Origin: JAXMHN01 sp964578605
Lineage (GTDB): Bacteria; Verrucomicrobiota; Verrucomicrobiia; Limisphaerales; SIBE01
DNA length: 64,000 bases
Assembly: GCA_964578605.1 (NCBI GenBank)
Contig: CAZODO010000005.1
Coordinates: forward strand, 39,835-103,834
Direction: 5' to 3'
The translations under genes were made by a program, and so were the position numbers. Shown piece by piece: positions 34,164-43,428 of this stretch. Within the stretch, counting starts at the first letter, position 1, and each line of letters starts with the position of its first letter. The notes beneath the pieces were generated by a model. The model did no database searches, was not told the origin of the DNA, and saw only the letters and a program-made list of their open reading frames with translations.

Positions 34164-35129
34164 TCAGCAAAACTGCGCCAGGTGCCTGGCGGCGAGAATG
34201 AAGCCCTTTTCGCGGCTTAGGGCACTGTCTTCATGCTCGATGCTGAGCACCCCGTTGTAACCGTTCATCCGCAGGTGATTGATGTACTCGCCCCATTGGA
34301 TGCTGCCCGCACCGGGAATCACATACCGCCACCAGCCACGTCCATAGATGCCCACCCGTGCTTTGGTCTCGCTATCGATCAGCGTGTCTTTGGCGTGGCA
34401 ATGGAAGATCCGTTTGCCGAACATCCGCACGGGCAGGAGGTGGTTGATCTCCTGGTGAATCAGGTGCGACGGGTCGTAATTAAGTCCGAAGTTCTCGTCC
34501 GGGATGGTTTCAAAAAGGCACTCGAAGGTATCGATGCCCTGGAGGCATGTCTCGAACCAGTTCTCGATCGCGATCCGGATGCCTTTGTCTCTGGCATAGG
34601 CCAGAATGGGAGCGTACACCTTGGAGACGACGGATCGGATCTGGGCGATCCGCGTCATGTTCGGCAGCGGCATGCCCGTCTGCATGCAGAGCGTGGACAC
34701 TCCGAGCAAGCGTGCGGCATCCACCATCTTTCGGGCGTGGTTTTGGAATTTCTCCTGGCCACCCGGGAGGCAGGCATCCTGGAAACAGGCCAGGCCGCTG
34801 ATCTCGAGCTTTCGTTCCGCCAACATTTCTTTTATCTCGTCGGCCTTGGCCGCGTCCAGTGTCCCGGGATCGATATGCCGGCTGCCGGGATCCGCGGCGA
34901 CCTCAAGGCCGGCAATGCCGGCGGTGCGGGCGAAATCGAGCACGTCCACCAGGGGCCTGTCTCCAAATGGAACCGTGAGCATCCCCACGCGCATGCCTTT
35001 GCCCGTTTGGGACGTGGCGTCCTGACCGTTGGCGGATACCATGGTCAGGCTCGCCGTTTTGGCGAGAACGGCCGCTCCAAGCGCACCGGCGGTGGAACCA
35101 AGAAATCCTCTTCGTGTGATCGTTCGCAT
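34164..35129 (-). CDS. Tat-exported sugar-phosphate isomerase/epimerase-like TIM barrel
   Basis: 321 aa, AP_endonuc_2 superfamily. Tat signal TRRGFLGSTAGALGAAVLAK. Barrel motifs: GIAGLEVAADPGSR, ISGLACFQDACLPG, STLCMQTGMPLP, IRIAIENWFETC (metal-binding Glu), FGLNYDPSHLIHQ (Asp/His), IFHCHAKDT (His), and GVLSIEHEDS (Glu). The four metal ligands E-D-H-E are present. Known relatives isomerise ketoses or dehydrate inositols, and Tat-exported copies abound in this phylum. Substrate unknown. Confidence 0.9.
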   Translation of the reverse strand: MRTITRRGFLGSTAGALGAAVLAKTASLTMVSANGQDATSQTGKGMRVGMLTVPFGDRPLVDVLDFARTAGIAGLEVAADPGSRHIDPGTLDAAKADEIKEMLAERKLEISGLACFQDACLPGGQEKFQNHARKMVDAARLLGVSTLCMQTGMPLPNMTRIAQIRSVVSKVYAPILAYARDKGIRIAIENWFETCLQGIDTFECLFETIPDENFGLNYDPSHLIHQEINHLLPVRMFGKRIFHCHAKDTLIDSETKARVGIYGRGWWRYVIPGAGSIQWGEYINHLRMNGYNGVLSIEHEDSALSREKGFILAARHLAQFC

Positions 35130-35284
35130 GGCTGATTTAACCCCGATTTAGAAAGCCGGTCGAGCTCGTTCGTTGGATGAACGGGCCGTTTGGAAGTGAA
35201 TCGAATTGGCCGAGTTCGTGGTGTTCGTTTCAGGGCAAAAGGAGGTGAATGGCCCTCCAAGGGAAACCTGGCGGGAACGGCCGC

Positions 35285-36130
35285 TTAGCGCTGATTCTGC
35301 AAGTGCTCAATCTGCCGCTGGATGCTCTCCGGGTTTGGGGACACTGTGCGGAGGAGTTCCAGGTAGGCAAGGGCCTTTTCGAAGTTGCCCGCGCGTTCTT
35401 CCAGCCGGGCGAGATGGCCGGTGATCTGCATGTATCCGAACTCGTCCGGCTCTTCTTTGCCGCGCTGGGTTTGCTCCCATTTCCGGAGGGCGGCTTCGAA
35501 AAGGTTGCGGGCCCGAACGGGGTCGTGGCGGTCCTGTTCCTGCAAACAACCCAGCTCGAACAAGATCTCGTGACTGTCCGGGTTCGCCCGCCAGCCTTCG
35601 CGCAGAAATTCCTCTGCTTCGTCGACCTTGCCCATGCGTTGCCGCAGCCAATAAGCGGTCAAGGGATAGATGCTGGGCTCATCCGGGTTGAGCTCTGCCG
35701 CCAGACGGAGCCAGGGCAGGATTTCGCGCTGCTCGGTCGCGCCCTCAAGGTGGCGATGCTCGGTGGGGTAGAAGTTGCGTCCGAAAGCTTCGATCCAATC
35801 GCGCGGCTTTTCGGATTCGTGCGCCTCATGCGCATGATCGTGATCGTTGGACGCCGGTTCGAGACAAGTGCCCCCTCGCGTGAAATGCGCCTCTTCCTCG
35901 CGCTGCGCCTGATCAAAGAAGCTGGGGTAAACGCCGCGGTGCAGGTAAACGTCGGCTTTGGCGACAAAATGGTTGGCAAACAAGCGGCGGCTGTCACCCA
36001 TCAACATCTCGAGGACCGATCCCGAGCGGTTTCGATCCTGATTGGACACTTCGCGCCAGACAGACAGCTGTGTGGCCAGGGCGACACTGACGGCGAGAAG
36101 CGAAGCCGCGATGAAACCCGGGGCTGGCAT
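35285..36130 (-). CDS. Membrane-anchored TPR protein
   Basis: 281 aa. N-terminal anchor FIAASLLAVSVALATQLSVW, then an interhelical region with a His-rich patch (DHDHAHEAHE, about 107-116), then TPR-like helical pairs from 140 (WLRLAAELNPDEPSIYPLTA, EFLREGWRANPDSHEILFEL, NFEKALAYLELLRTVSPNPE). No enzyme motif. Ten bases after the ABC permease gene and so in the same operon as the ATPase; a protein-binding accessory of the exporter is the natural guess. Confidence 0.85.
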   Translation of the reverse strand: MPAPGFIAASLLAVSVALATQLSVWREVSNQDRNRSGSVLEMLMGDSRRLFANHFVAKADVYLHRGVYPSFFDQAQREEEAHFTRGGTCLEPASNDHDHAHEAHESEKPRDWIEAFGRNFYPTEHRHLEGATEQREILPWLRLAAELNPDEPSIYPLTAYWLRQRMGKVDEAEEFLREGWRANPDSHEILFELGCLQEQDRHDPVRARNLFEAALRKWEQTQRGKEEPDEFGYMQITGHLARLEERAGNFEKALAYLELLRTVSPNPESIQRQIEHLQNQR

Positions 36131-36139
36131 CGTTGGAAT

Positions 36140-36916
36140 TCAGTTCAGGGGTTTACGACGAAAGGCGACCCACGCGGCCACCAGGAACAAGGCCGAGTAA
36201 GCCAGTCCATAAAGCGTCGCCAGCAGGCACGCAGGCCAGGGCGCCCTGCCCGAGGAATGGATAACGAAATCGCGAAGGTCGAAGAATTCCAGGTGCGGGA
36301 GGAGGAAATAGACCGAGTAAACGAGCGAATTGGCCGGTTCGGGGAGTCCCATGGCCACCTTGTTCAAGTGCCGCCCCACAAAGAGAATCGCGACCGCGAT
36401 CACGAACACGATCGTGGCATTGGCGGAGGGCGCGGAAAACAGAATTGAGCCCAGGATCGTGAGGGCGATCACGATGCCCAGCATGGTCCAATGCATCCAG
36501 AGCGCCTGGAAATAACCTGCCACCGGCCACACCTGCTCTTTCGCGCCCGAGATGACGCTGAAAAACACGTAGAAAACCAGCAGCGCCAGCCCGGTGGCCG
36601 CCCAGCAGCCGAAGAACTTGCCCGCGATCAAATGGGCTCGGGTCACCGGCTTGGCCAGCAGCGGGAAGATCGTGCGGTGCTCGCGTTCGGAAGGTATCTG
36701 GCGGGCCGCAGTCATAATCGCGATCACGAGGGCCGAGATCCAGATGAGCAACAGACAGATTTCCTTGAGGTACCGGACGATGCTCCGGTCATCGAAAAAG
36801 CTGACCGACCCCATCAAGAGCGTGATCAGCGCCGTCAGGACGAAGAGCACGTAGAAATCCTTGCGCCGATAGAGCTCCTTCACCACAACCGACGATATCG
36901 CGAGAGTCTTGGCCAT
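36140..36916 (-). CDS. ABC-2 type transporter permease
   Basis: 258 aa from the ATG at 36916, with GAGG positioned inside the end of the ATPase gene. Six TM segments are visible: FYVLFVLTALITLLMGSV, ICLLLIWISALVIAIMTAAR, ATGLALLVFYVFFSVI, LGIVIALTILGSILF, TIVFVIAVAILFV, LATLYGLAYSALFLVAAWVA. PLLAKPVTRAHLIAGKFFG is the typical ABC-2 cytoplasmic loop. Pairs with the ATPase directly upstream. Substrate unknown. Confidence 0.93.
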   Translation of the reverse strand: MAKTLAISSVVVKELYRRKDFYVLFVLTALITLLMGSVSFFDDRSIVRYLKEICLLLIWISALVIAIMTAARQIPSEREHRTIFPLLAKPVTRAHLIAGKFFGCWAATGLALLVFYVFFSVISGAKEQVWPVAGYFQALWMHWTMLGIVIALTILGSILFSAPSANATIVFVIAVAILFVGRHLNKVAMGLPEPANSLVYSVYFLLPHLEFFDLRDFVIHSSGRAPWPACLLATLYGLAYSALFLVAAWVAFRRKPLN

Positions 36917-36924
36917 GATGAACC

Positions 36925-37737
36925 TCAGTTGCCGCTTGTGTAGCCGATGACTTTCAGGAAGACCTGCTCCAGATTGCACTGGTGCTCGTCCACGAGGTCG
37001 CTGACCCTGCCCTCGACCAGCAGCTTGCCCTTATTGAGAATCGCCACGCGATCGCACACCGTCTCCACTTCACCAAGCTCGTGCGAGGAAAAGAAGACCG
37101 TTTTCCCTTCGCTCCTCAGTCGCTGGATAATCTCCCGGACTTTCATCCGGCCAATCGGATCGAGACCGCTGGTGGGTTCGTCCAGGATAAGCAGGTCCGG
37201 GTCATTGATCAGCGCCTGGGCCAGCCCCACGCGCTGTTGCATGCCCTTCGAATAAGTCTTGATCAGCCGTTTGCGCGCGGAATCCAACTCCACCAATCGC
37301 AGGACCTTGTCGATCCGCGCCTCCCGTTCCGCTCGCGGGATCTCGAAGATCCGGGCATAAAAGCGAAGCAGTTCCTCGGCGGAAAGGAACTTGTAATAAT
37401 AGGTCAGTTCCGGAAGAAATCCGATCCGCTGCCGGGCGATCGGGCTTCGCACATTCTTGCCAAAAAGGTAAGCCGCGCCGCGGGTCGCATTCACGAACCC
37501 GAGCAGCACGTTCATGGTCGTGGTCTTGCCGGCGCCGTTTGGCCCGAGAAAGCCGAAGACTTCTCCAGGTTGAATTGCCAGCGTCAGGTCATCGACGGCC
37601 ACCTTTTTCGGTGAGCCGCCATATTCGACGCGCAGATGGTCAATCTGCAGAATAGGCTCGACCTTCGGGATCATGGAACGTTCCCGGTTCCAAGGAGCCG
37701 GGGCGACCGCCGTTTGATCTAGTTCAGCCGTTATCAT
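36925..37737 (-). CDS. ABC transporter ATP-binding protein
   Basis: 270 aa (a shorter form may start at the Met codon near residue 22). Walker A FGFLGPNGAGKTTTMNVL, Q-loop FLPELTYYYKF, signature YSKGMQQRVGLAQAL, Walker B LLILDEPTSGLDPIG, and H-loop FSSHELGEV. The C-terminal VSDLVDEHQCNLEQVFLKV is the form seen in ABC-2 exporters. Drives the adjacent permease. The AGGAG just upstream supports the annotated start. Confidence 0.95.
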   Translation of the reverse strand: MITAELDQTAVAPAPWNRERSMIPKVEPILQIDHLRVEYGGSPKKVAVDDLTLAIQPGEVFGFLGPNGAGKTTTMNVLLGFVNATRGAAYLFGKNVRSPIARQRIGFLPELTYYYKFLSAEELLRFYARIFEIPRAEREARIDKVLRLVELDSARKRLIKTYSKGMQQRVGLAQALINDPDLLILDEPTSGLDPIGRMKVREIIQRLRSEGKTVFFSSHELGEVETVCDRVAILNKGKLLVEGRVSDLVDEHQCNLEQVFLKVIGYTSGN

Positions 37738-37940
37738 GGCATCTCCTGAGAGATGAATGCAACTGGCTTGCCAATTTCAGCAGCAATTCTGCCCTTGAAC
37801 CTCGCGTTGCGCAAATGGTTGGTAATCAAGCCAACCATTTTGAGGTTCATGGAAAGAATTCCTGCAATCTCAGTGGAATACCGATTCTCTTTCGTCTGGG
37901 AATCGTTGAGCCATTGAAGTCGAACTCGACCCGTTGCCAT
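37734..37940 (-). CDS. Small hypothetical ORF, uncertain
   Basis: 68 aa frame ending in an ATGA overlap with the ABC ATPase start, beginning immediately beside the dispersed palindrome. Composition is protein-like (ENRYSTEIAGILSMNLKMVG, AAEIGKPVAFIS) and there is no signal peptide. No family recognised. Coupled stop/start could mean a leader peptide for the exporter operon, or it may be a gene fragment. Low confidence. Confidence 0.28.
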   Translation of the reverse strand: MATGRVRLQWLNDSQTKENRYSTEIAGILSMNLKMVGLITNHLRNARFKGRIAAEIGKPVAFISQEMP

Positions 37941-37947
37941 TCGGAGC

Positions 37948-38070
37948 GCCGCTTTGCAAGCGGCTTTGCCGACTGTCGTTGCGCTTTATCCCGCTTCACG
38001 GCCACGACAAGTTGTTTCCCATAAAGCCGGTAGCAAACCGGCGCTCCGCTCGATTAGAGTCCAGTGCATA
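37948..38070. repeat. Dispersed palindromic repeat (copy 2)
   Basis: GCCGCTTTGCAAGCGGC at 37948-37964 and GCCGGTAGCAAACCGGC at 38026-38042, flanked by GGAGC and GCTCC, with tail AGAGTCCAGTGCATA at 38056-38070. The palindromes and the tail match the cluster at 1797-1995, so these are copies of one element rather than chance hairpins. Confidence 0.75.
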
Positions 38071-38156
38071 CCCCATTGATATTTCGTTGCGGCTGTTAGC
38101 GTCGTTTAGGCGGCAGGCGCGGTCGATGCGGCCAAGCCAGTCCGCGTCCGGGCTGA

Positions 38157-38244
38157 TTCCGTAGTAGAACTAATGATCAGCTAAGGTTTGACTAAGTTAT
38201 CATAGTGAAACCATAGTGTAAGCATACTGGAAATACGGAAACAG
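38157..38244. repeat. 11-bp-period inverted repeat array (site B)
   Basis: Lies in the 684-bp gap between the large permease and the ABC ATPase (37738-38421). Left units: GTAGAACTAAT (38164), GATCAGCTAAG (38175), GTTTGACTAAG (38186); loop TTAT (38197-38200); right units: CATAGTGAAAC (38201), CATAGTGTAAG (38212), CATACTGGAAA (38223), TACGGAAACAG (38234). Arms are imperfect complements. The outer edge is bounded by TTCCGTA (38157-38163) and TACGGAA (38234-38240), a perfect 7-bp inverted pair. Beyond this and the palindromes the gap shows nothing recognised. Confidence 0.85.
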
Positions 38245-38421
38245 AGCGGTTGCAGATCGAATGCAGCCCGAATCTCATCGCTGGCCTTGACCTCTGCTGC
38301 CGCAACACCTCCCCAAACGCCCCCCGCGTCGTCCCTGTATCATTTTCGGTCAAATTCGGGCGCAAACCAAGACACACCAGCGTGGACTTGGCTGTCTGCC
38401 AGCGAACGGGGGAATACGAAA

Positions 38422-41400
38422 TCAATTGTCGCCGGAACTCAGGCGGGAACTCGACGCGGGATAGCCCCAGACCCAGTCCTCCTCCTCCTTGGATACGCCG
38501 TCGTCGTCCTGGCCATTCGCGCCGACGGAATACAACACAAAGCGGCTTTCAGGCGACACGCAGTATCGGAGCGGTTGGCCATTCACGACGTCCGCCGGGA
38601 CGGACTCGAGATACTCGGGGACCAGCGGTCCGAGCGCGGGAGGGTAGGCGCCATGGTCCCAACGGTAGCGCTCCAAGGCGCACGCGGTAACCGCCAGGTT
38701 GAGCGCGGTCTGCACACGCGCGATTTCCGTGACGAGGTATCCGACCTGGTCGGCGTTGTATCGAGGAACCATTCCGGAGCGGCTCAGTTCCTGCGAGGCA
38801 CGTTTCGCATGTTCGAGCGAGATTCGCCCCTCGCCCGGGTCTGCCAGGAGCGGGAGATTGGCTTCAAGCCAGCGATAGATCCCGACCTGGTTTGAGTAGG
38901 TCCATCCCATCGGAGAGAACATCCGGGTGACCCTCCAGGGACCGGTTCTGGCCATTCGCGCCGTCCGCCGTTGGGTCCAGTAATCCATTTTGCTGAGAGC
39001 CGCCGCGCGGATGACATAGGGCAGATCGGCGAGGCGGTTGATCTCTGAAAGACGGCCCTGGATCCAAAGGGCCTGTTCCGGGGACCAGCACCCTGAGGCG
39101 AATCCTTCCCAGACCAGTTGAATGGCGCCCGTCAAGAGTCCGTTGCGCATGGCGTGGGATTCCGGAAAAGGTTCGCGTTTGAGCGTGTCCGCCAGGAAGA
39201 GGCACAGGTGCAAATCGTCGAACGCAGCCGACACTTCGCCTTCGGCAAGTTCCGCCGCCGCACGAAACCGGAGCACCTCACTGATGTCTGCGATTGCGAC
39301 CAGGTGCGGCTGAGGAGCATCCCACACAGGGGGGTTGCTTCCGCCGAACCGGCATAGCGATCGGCCGGTGGCATCGCGCACCTCGCGAAGGACACCGGAG
39401 AATCGGCCGAGGGCTTGGAGCATGTCGGAAGAAGCGCTTTGCGGCCCGGTGTTGGTGGGGATTAAGCCCCGGCCACGGTACTCCTCTTGCCAACCGTCGA
39501 GGTCGGTTCGCTTCTGGGTCATCCAGTTCCGGGTTTGCTCCGGGTAACCCTTGGGCTGGCCGTTCAAGTGAAGGGAAATGCCGCGGACCGGCTGGATCCC
39601 GGGCGGTCTTCGGCCGAACCAGGCAGCCTCGACAGACGTGATGGCCTCGGAGATCACCGGTGCTTCGGCGAAGTTTTTATACGGGGGAACGGCGGGCGGC
39701 ATGACCGACGCCGCATCGAGCCGCTCGCCGCGCTCGGTCAGTTCGCGGTTGAGCGTGATCCAGGCGCGTTCCCCCCGCCCGTTTTCCACGGCATGAAAGA
39801 CACTGAGCAAGACGGCGGCTGCGACCGGTGCGGAGGCCCATCGGAGCCCGTGCTTGCCCAGAAGCCACCAGGAGAACCTCCGGGCGCTAAACTCGGAGGC
39901 GCCAGCGGCGGCATGACGAAAGCGCGTCCGGACCTGGCGGGCTGCCCAGAAGGACAACAGGACGTCGTGCAGCAATTGCAGCGTCATTGCGATCTTGTAC
40001 AGGACAAAAAACCAGCGGCTGTCCGACCAGGCTGTCTCGTATTCGACCAGGCCGATAGCGATGATGGCGACGAGGATCCAGGGCGGAACGATGACTATGA
40101 CGAGCGCAACCCATGGGGCGAACCTTGGCTGTCGCAGCCGCAACGAAAGCCACATGCCCACCCAACCCAGGGCGATCCAATGCGCGATCAGCGCCAACGC
40201 CGCTCCCATGATGCAGAGCAGCGCCATGCTCTCTTCCCAGCGGGGTCCCGGAGTATGGGCTGCCAGGTTCGTCCCGGAGAGCGAAACCAGCTCGGCGGTC
40301 CATCCGCGCGAGCCGGCAATGGCAAAGCCGGCCAGGTAAAAGACCAGCGCATGCACCAACCAAGCGATCACAGCGGGTGCGAGCAACTGCCGCCCCAGAG
40401 CCCGCCATTGGCCGCGAATGATACTTTCGATGGTCAGGGGCGTGCAGAGGAGCAGTTCAAGCGCGCCACTCTGGCGGTCGCTCCCGATCCGTTCGGACGC
40501 GACCCAACTCACCTTGACCAGGAGCATGACGTGCAGGACGACCGACGTGAGCAGCCAGAGCAGGAGTTGCTCGTCCAGCCTTGGGGTCAGTGTGGCGGCC
40601 CAGATCAAGGAGCTTATCCATACGGCTACCACCAAGGTGATGACATTCAAGCCGAGAAGCCCCGCCGAACTCACCCGTTCCCTCGACGCGAGCCAGCCGA
40701 ATGGGTTCACCGCCAGGACCCGTTGGCGGAAGCCATGTCGAGAACCGCCGGGAGCGAGATTCCATTGGCGCCAGCCTTCCATGACGTTTCGGATTGACCA
40801 TGGGCTTGCCGCTCCAGGCGCGTCCTGCCAAACTCGGGCCAGGCGCCAGCAACTGACGCCCATGCCTGCCGCGATCAGCAAGGACACCGTTCCCAACGCA
40901 AGCCAGAAGGGCGGGGTGCGTCCCCAGGCGGTGGCCGCCACCTGGTGCATATGGAAAGGAGAGAGCAGCGCAAGGGACTCGGCAAAAGCAGGCCAGCGTT
41001 GAGAAGTCCTGAGCCCCTCGCTAAGCATCGCGATGCCAAAACTCAGCACGCACGCCAGCAAGACGGCGCAGGCGGTGTTGCGAAAGGCATTCTGACCGAA
41101 GGTCGACACGACCACGCCCAGCGTCAGGGCCCAGAGCAAGGTGGCCAACAGGCTCGAGACCACCCGCCCAAACTCGGCATACGGCACGCCACCCAGCATG
41201 AGCGGAATGGCCATGATCGGGAACATGGCCAGAAGCCCAAAGAGACAGGTCACCGAATTCGCACAGACTTTTCCAAGAACGATGTCGTAGCCGCGAAGAT
41301 CGGTAAGGAAGAGCAGCCCGGCCGTGTTGTGGCGCTTCTCGAGGCTCAGGCAGTCCGCTGTCGCGAGCACGCCGCCAAACAGGCAATAGACGAAGCCATA

Positions 41401-41577
41401 CCACGCGAGGAACTGGAACATGGCCACGCTGTCAAATCCCATGCCGCGGGTGGCGGACCAGGTTACAAGCGCAAAGAAGGCAATGGGGATGCCCGCCAGC
41501 GGCCACCGCATCCAGTAACTTCGCGCTTTGCGCGACGCGACACGGAGTTCCCGTTGCACAATGGGAAGCAGCATCAT
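38422..41577 (-). CDS. Large ABC-transporter permease-like membrane protein
   Basis: 1051 aa. N-terminal half resembles an ABC-2 permease (IVQRELRVASRKARSYWMRW, LSLEKRHNTAGLLFLTDLRG, FPIMAIPLML, then a second set near 300-560 with SWVASERIGSDRQSGALELL, a repeat of the ABC-2 loop), so two permease-like halves in one chain. Residues 600-1051 are mainly soluble: a helical region and a C-terminal block ALERYRWDHGAYPPALGPLV followed by VLYSVGANGQDDDGV, a tail seen on many proteins of this phylum. Upstream of the ABC ATPase operon on the same strand but separated by 684 bp of repeats; may share that ATPase. Confidence 0.8.
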   Translation of the reverse strand: MMLLPIVQRELRVASRKARSYWMRWPLAGIPIAFFALVTWSATRGMGFDSVAMFQFLAWYGFVYCLFGGVLATADCLSLEKRHNTAGLLFLTDLRGYDIVLGKVCANSVTCLFGLLAMFPIMAIPLMLGGVPYAEFGRVVSSLLATLLWALTLGVVVSTFGQNAFRNTACAVLLACVLSFGIAMLSEGLRTSQRWPAFAESLALLSPFHMHQVAATAWGRTPPFWLALGTVSLLIAAGMGVSCWRLARVWQDAPGAASPWSIRNVMEGWRQWNLAPGGSRHGFRQRVLAVNPFGWLASRERVSSAGLLGLNVITLVVAVWISSLIWAATLTPRLDEQLLLWLLTSVVLHVMLLVKVSWVASERIGSDRQSGALELLLCTPLTIESIIRGQWRALGRQLLAPAVIAWLVHALVFYLAGFAIAGSRGWTAELVSLSGTNLAAHTPGPRWEESMALLCIMGAALALIAHWIALGWVGMWLSLRLRQPRFAPWVALVIVIVPPWILVAIIAIGLVEYETAWSDSRWFFVLYKIAMTLQLLHDVLLSFWAARQVRTRFRHAAAGASEFSARRFSWWLLGKHGLRWASAPVAAAVLLSVFHAVENGRGERAWITLNRELTERGERLDAASVMPPAVPPYKNFAEAPVISEAITSVEAAWFGRRPPGIQPVRGISLHLNGQPKGYPEQTRNWMTQKRTDLDGWQEEYRGRGLIPTNTGPQSASSDMLQALGRFSGVLREVRDATGRSLCRFGGSNPPVWDAPQPHLVAIADISEVLRFRAAAELAEGEVSAAFDDLHLCLFLADTLKREPFPESHAMRNGLLTGAIQLVWEGFASGCWSPEQALWIQGRLSEINRLADLPYVIRAAALSKMDYWTQRRTARMARTGPWRVTRMFSPMGWTYSNQVGIYRWLEANLPLLADPGEGRISLEHAKRASQELSRSGMVPRYNADQVGYLVTEIARVQTALNLAVTACALERYRWDHGAYPPALGPLVPEYLESVPADVVNGQPLRYCVSPESRFVLYSVGANGQDDDGVSKEEEDWVWGYPASSSRLSSGDN

Positions 41578-41703
41578 TCAAGACGTTTAGACCAACCTGA
41601 GGCCGTTCCGTCAAAAAAAGTTTCCGGAGCGGTGCCTCCGAGTCCGCGGGGGCGCCACTCAAACAGGATCGACGGCGGCCCACGTTCAAGAGAAACTCGG
41701 CTC

Positions 41704-43407
41704 ATGCTCAACCCCTTGATCCGCGAGTGCGCGCTGAGCCGACTGGCTCTTGCGCTGGCAGTTGCCTTTGGGTGGATAGGCATTCCGGCGCTCCACTCCG
41801 CGCCCGTCGGCACGCTGCCGCTTCCCATTCACGTCGATGGGCACCTGACAGAGCCGGCCTGGAAGCAGGCGCCTGTTTTGGACGCCTTCGCTTTCCCTTG
41901 GTCGGATGCGGCAGCGCCTTCCACGAAGTTCCTCGCCATCGCGGACGACGCCCGGCTCTATTTCGCCTTCGATGTTAAAGACGCCGACCTCGTGGTGGAA
42001 GACGCCTTTCCCAACGAGTCGGTGGTGGACCGCGAAGACCGGGTGGAACTCTTCTTCGCCGCGGACCCGGGCTTGAAGCGGTACTTCTGTCTTGAGATCG
42101 ATCCGCTGGGCCGAGTGCATGATTATGCCGCGAGTTCCTATCGGAAGTTCGACAGCGGCTGGGACTGCCCGGGACTGCGCACGGCGGCGGTTCGGCAGCC
42201 AGGCGGCTATACCGTCGAAGCTTCGGTGCCGCTGCGAACCTTGAGTGACCTGCTTGAGCGGCCGGTCACCGCGGGAGCAACCTTGCGCCTGGGCCTGTTT
42301 CGCGCGCAGTTCCGGCCCGGCGCATTTGGGGATGCGGACGACAACTGGATGAGCTGGATCAAACCAGCGGCCGCCAAGCCGGATTTCCATATCCCGTCCG
42401 CGTTCGCCGATTGGCGCGTGCCCGCGGCGCCGCCAACGGGAGCGGGGTTCCAAACCCGCGGTGTCGTCCTGGTGCCGGAGGACCTGTCCCTGGCAGACTG
42501 GCCCGAACGGGCGGCCCGGGCGGGGCTTACCACCGTGGCGCTCCACCATGGCACCTCGCCGAAAGCCGTGGCTGACTTCATCCGTTCGCCCGCCGGACGC
42601 GCGTTTCTGGCGAAGTGCGCCCGCCTCGGCTTGCATGTGGAGTATGAGCTGCACGCCATGGGCGAATTGCTGCCGCGAACCCTTTTCCAGACGGATCCAT
42701 CGCTCTTTCGAATGAACGAGAAAGGCGAGCGCACGCCGGACGCCAACCTGTGCGTCCACTCGGAACGGGCGCTCGAGATCGTGGCCGCGAATGCGCTGCG
42801 GTTGGCGGCAGAGATCCCGCCGACCACGAGCCGGTACTTCTTCTGGGGCGACGACGGTTTGCCTTGGTGCCGCTGTCCGAAATGCCGGGAGTTTTCGGAG
42901 TCGGATCAAGCGCTCCTGTTGGAGAATCATTTGGTGCGCGAACTCCGGCGCTTGGATCCCGCCGCCGCACTCGCGCATCTGGCTTACGCCAACAGCCTGG
43001 CCGCCCCAACCCGCGTCACGCCGGAACCTGGGGTATTCCTGGAGTTCGCGCCGATTCACCGGCGCTACGACATGCCTTACGCGCGGCAAACCGCGGCCGA
43101 TGCGCCGCATCCGCTCCGGGCGCTCGAGGAGAACCTGCGGGTGTTTCCTGCAAAGACCGCCCAAGTGCTCGAGTACTGGTTGGACATCTCCCGGTTCTCC
43201 CAATGGAAAAGGCCCGCGGTCCAATTACCTTGGCGCCCGGATGTGCTTGCGGCGGACCTCAAGAGCTATGCGCAACTAGGCATCCGGCACGTCACGACCT
43301 TCGCGGTGTGGATCGATGCCGATTATGTGAAGCGGTTTGGCGACCCTGCTGCAATTCAGGAGTACGGCAGTGCGTTTGCGTTTGACGCTGTTGGCCGGGA
43401 GCCCTAG
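41704..43407 (+). CDS. Exported CBM9-like / DUF4838-like carbohydrate-active protein
   Basis: 567 aa from the ATG at 41704. The + frame is open back to 40945, but that is the antisense of the permease gene and has no signal peptide. Signal LALALAVAFGWIGIPALHSA. Residues 35-235: CBM9-type sandwich (IHVDGHLTEPAWKQAPVLDA, DREDRVELFFAAD, FCLEIDPLGRVHDYAA). Residues 260-560: DUF4838-like barrel (SRYFFWGDDGLPWCRCPKC with paired cysteines, LEFAPIHRRYDMPYA, VLEYWLDISRFSQWKRP). A glycoside hydrolase role is likely but unproven. Confidence 0.82.
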   Translation: MLNPLIRECALSRLALALAVAFGWIGIPALHSAPVGTLPLPIHVDGHLTEPAWKQAPVLDAFAFPWSDAAAPSTKFLAIADDARLYFAFDVKDADLVVEDAFPNESVVDREDRVELFFAADPGLKRYFCLEIDPLGRVHDYAASSYRKFDSGWDCPGLRTAAVRQPGGYTVEASVPLRTLSDLLERPVTAGATLRLGLFRAQFRPGAFGDADDNWMSWIKPAAAKPDFHIPSAFADWRVPAAPPTGAGFQTRGVVLVPEDLSLADWPERAARAGLTTVALHHGTSPKAVADFIRSPAGRAFLAKCARLGLHVEYELHAMGELLPRTLFQTDPSLFRMNEKGERTPDANLCVHSERALEIVAANALRLAAEIPPTTSRYFFWGDDGLPWCRCPKCREFSESDQALLLENHLVRELRRLDPAAALAHLAYANSLAAPTRVTPEPGVFLEFAPIHRRYDMPYARQTAADAPHPLRALEENLRVFPAKTAQVLEYWLDISRFSQWKRPAVQLPWRPDVLAADLKSYAQLGIRHVTTFAVWIDADYVKRFGDPAAIQEYGSAFAFDAVGREP

Positions 43408-43428
43408 CTTTCCCGAGCACGCGCCGGA

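Noticed and set aside
35249..36448. 399-codon + strand open frame opposite the TPR/permease genes
   Set aside because: Shadow frame: low-complexity translation, while the minus-strand genes have clear domains and tight operon spacing.
40945..41703. Upstream extension of the + strand CBM9/DUF4838 frame
   Set aside because: It is antisense to the large permease gene, has no signal peptide or domain, and the ATG at 41704 gives a clean exported protein.
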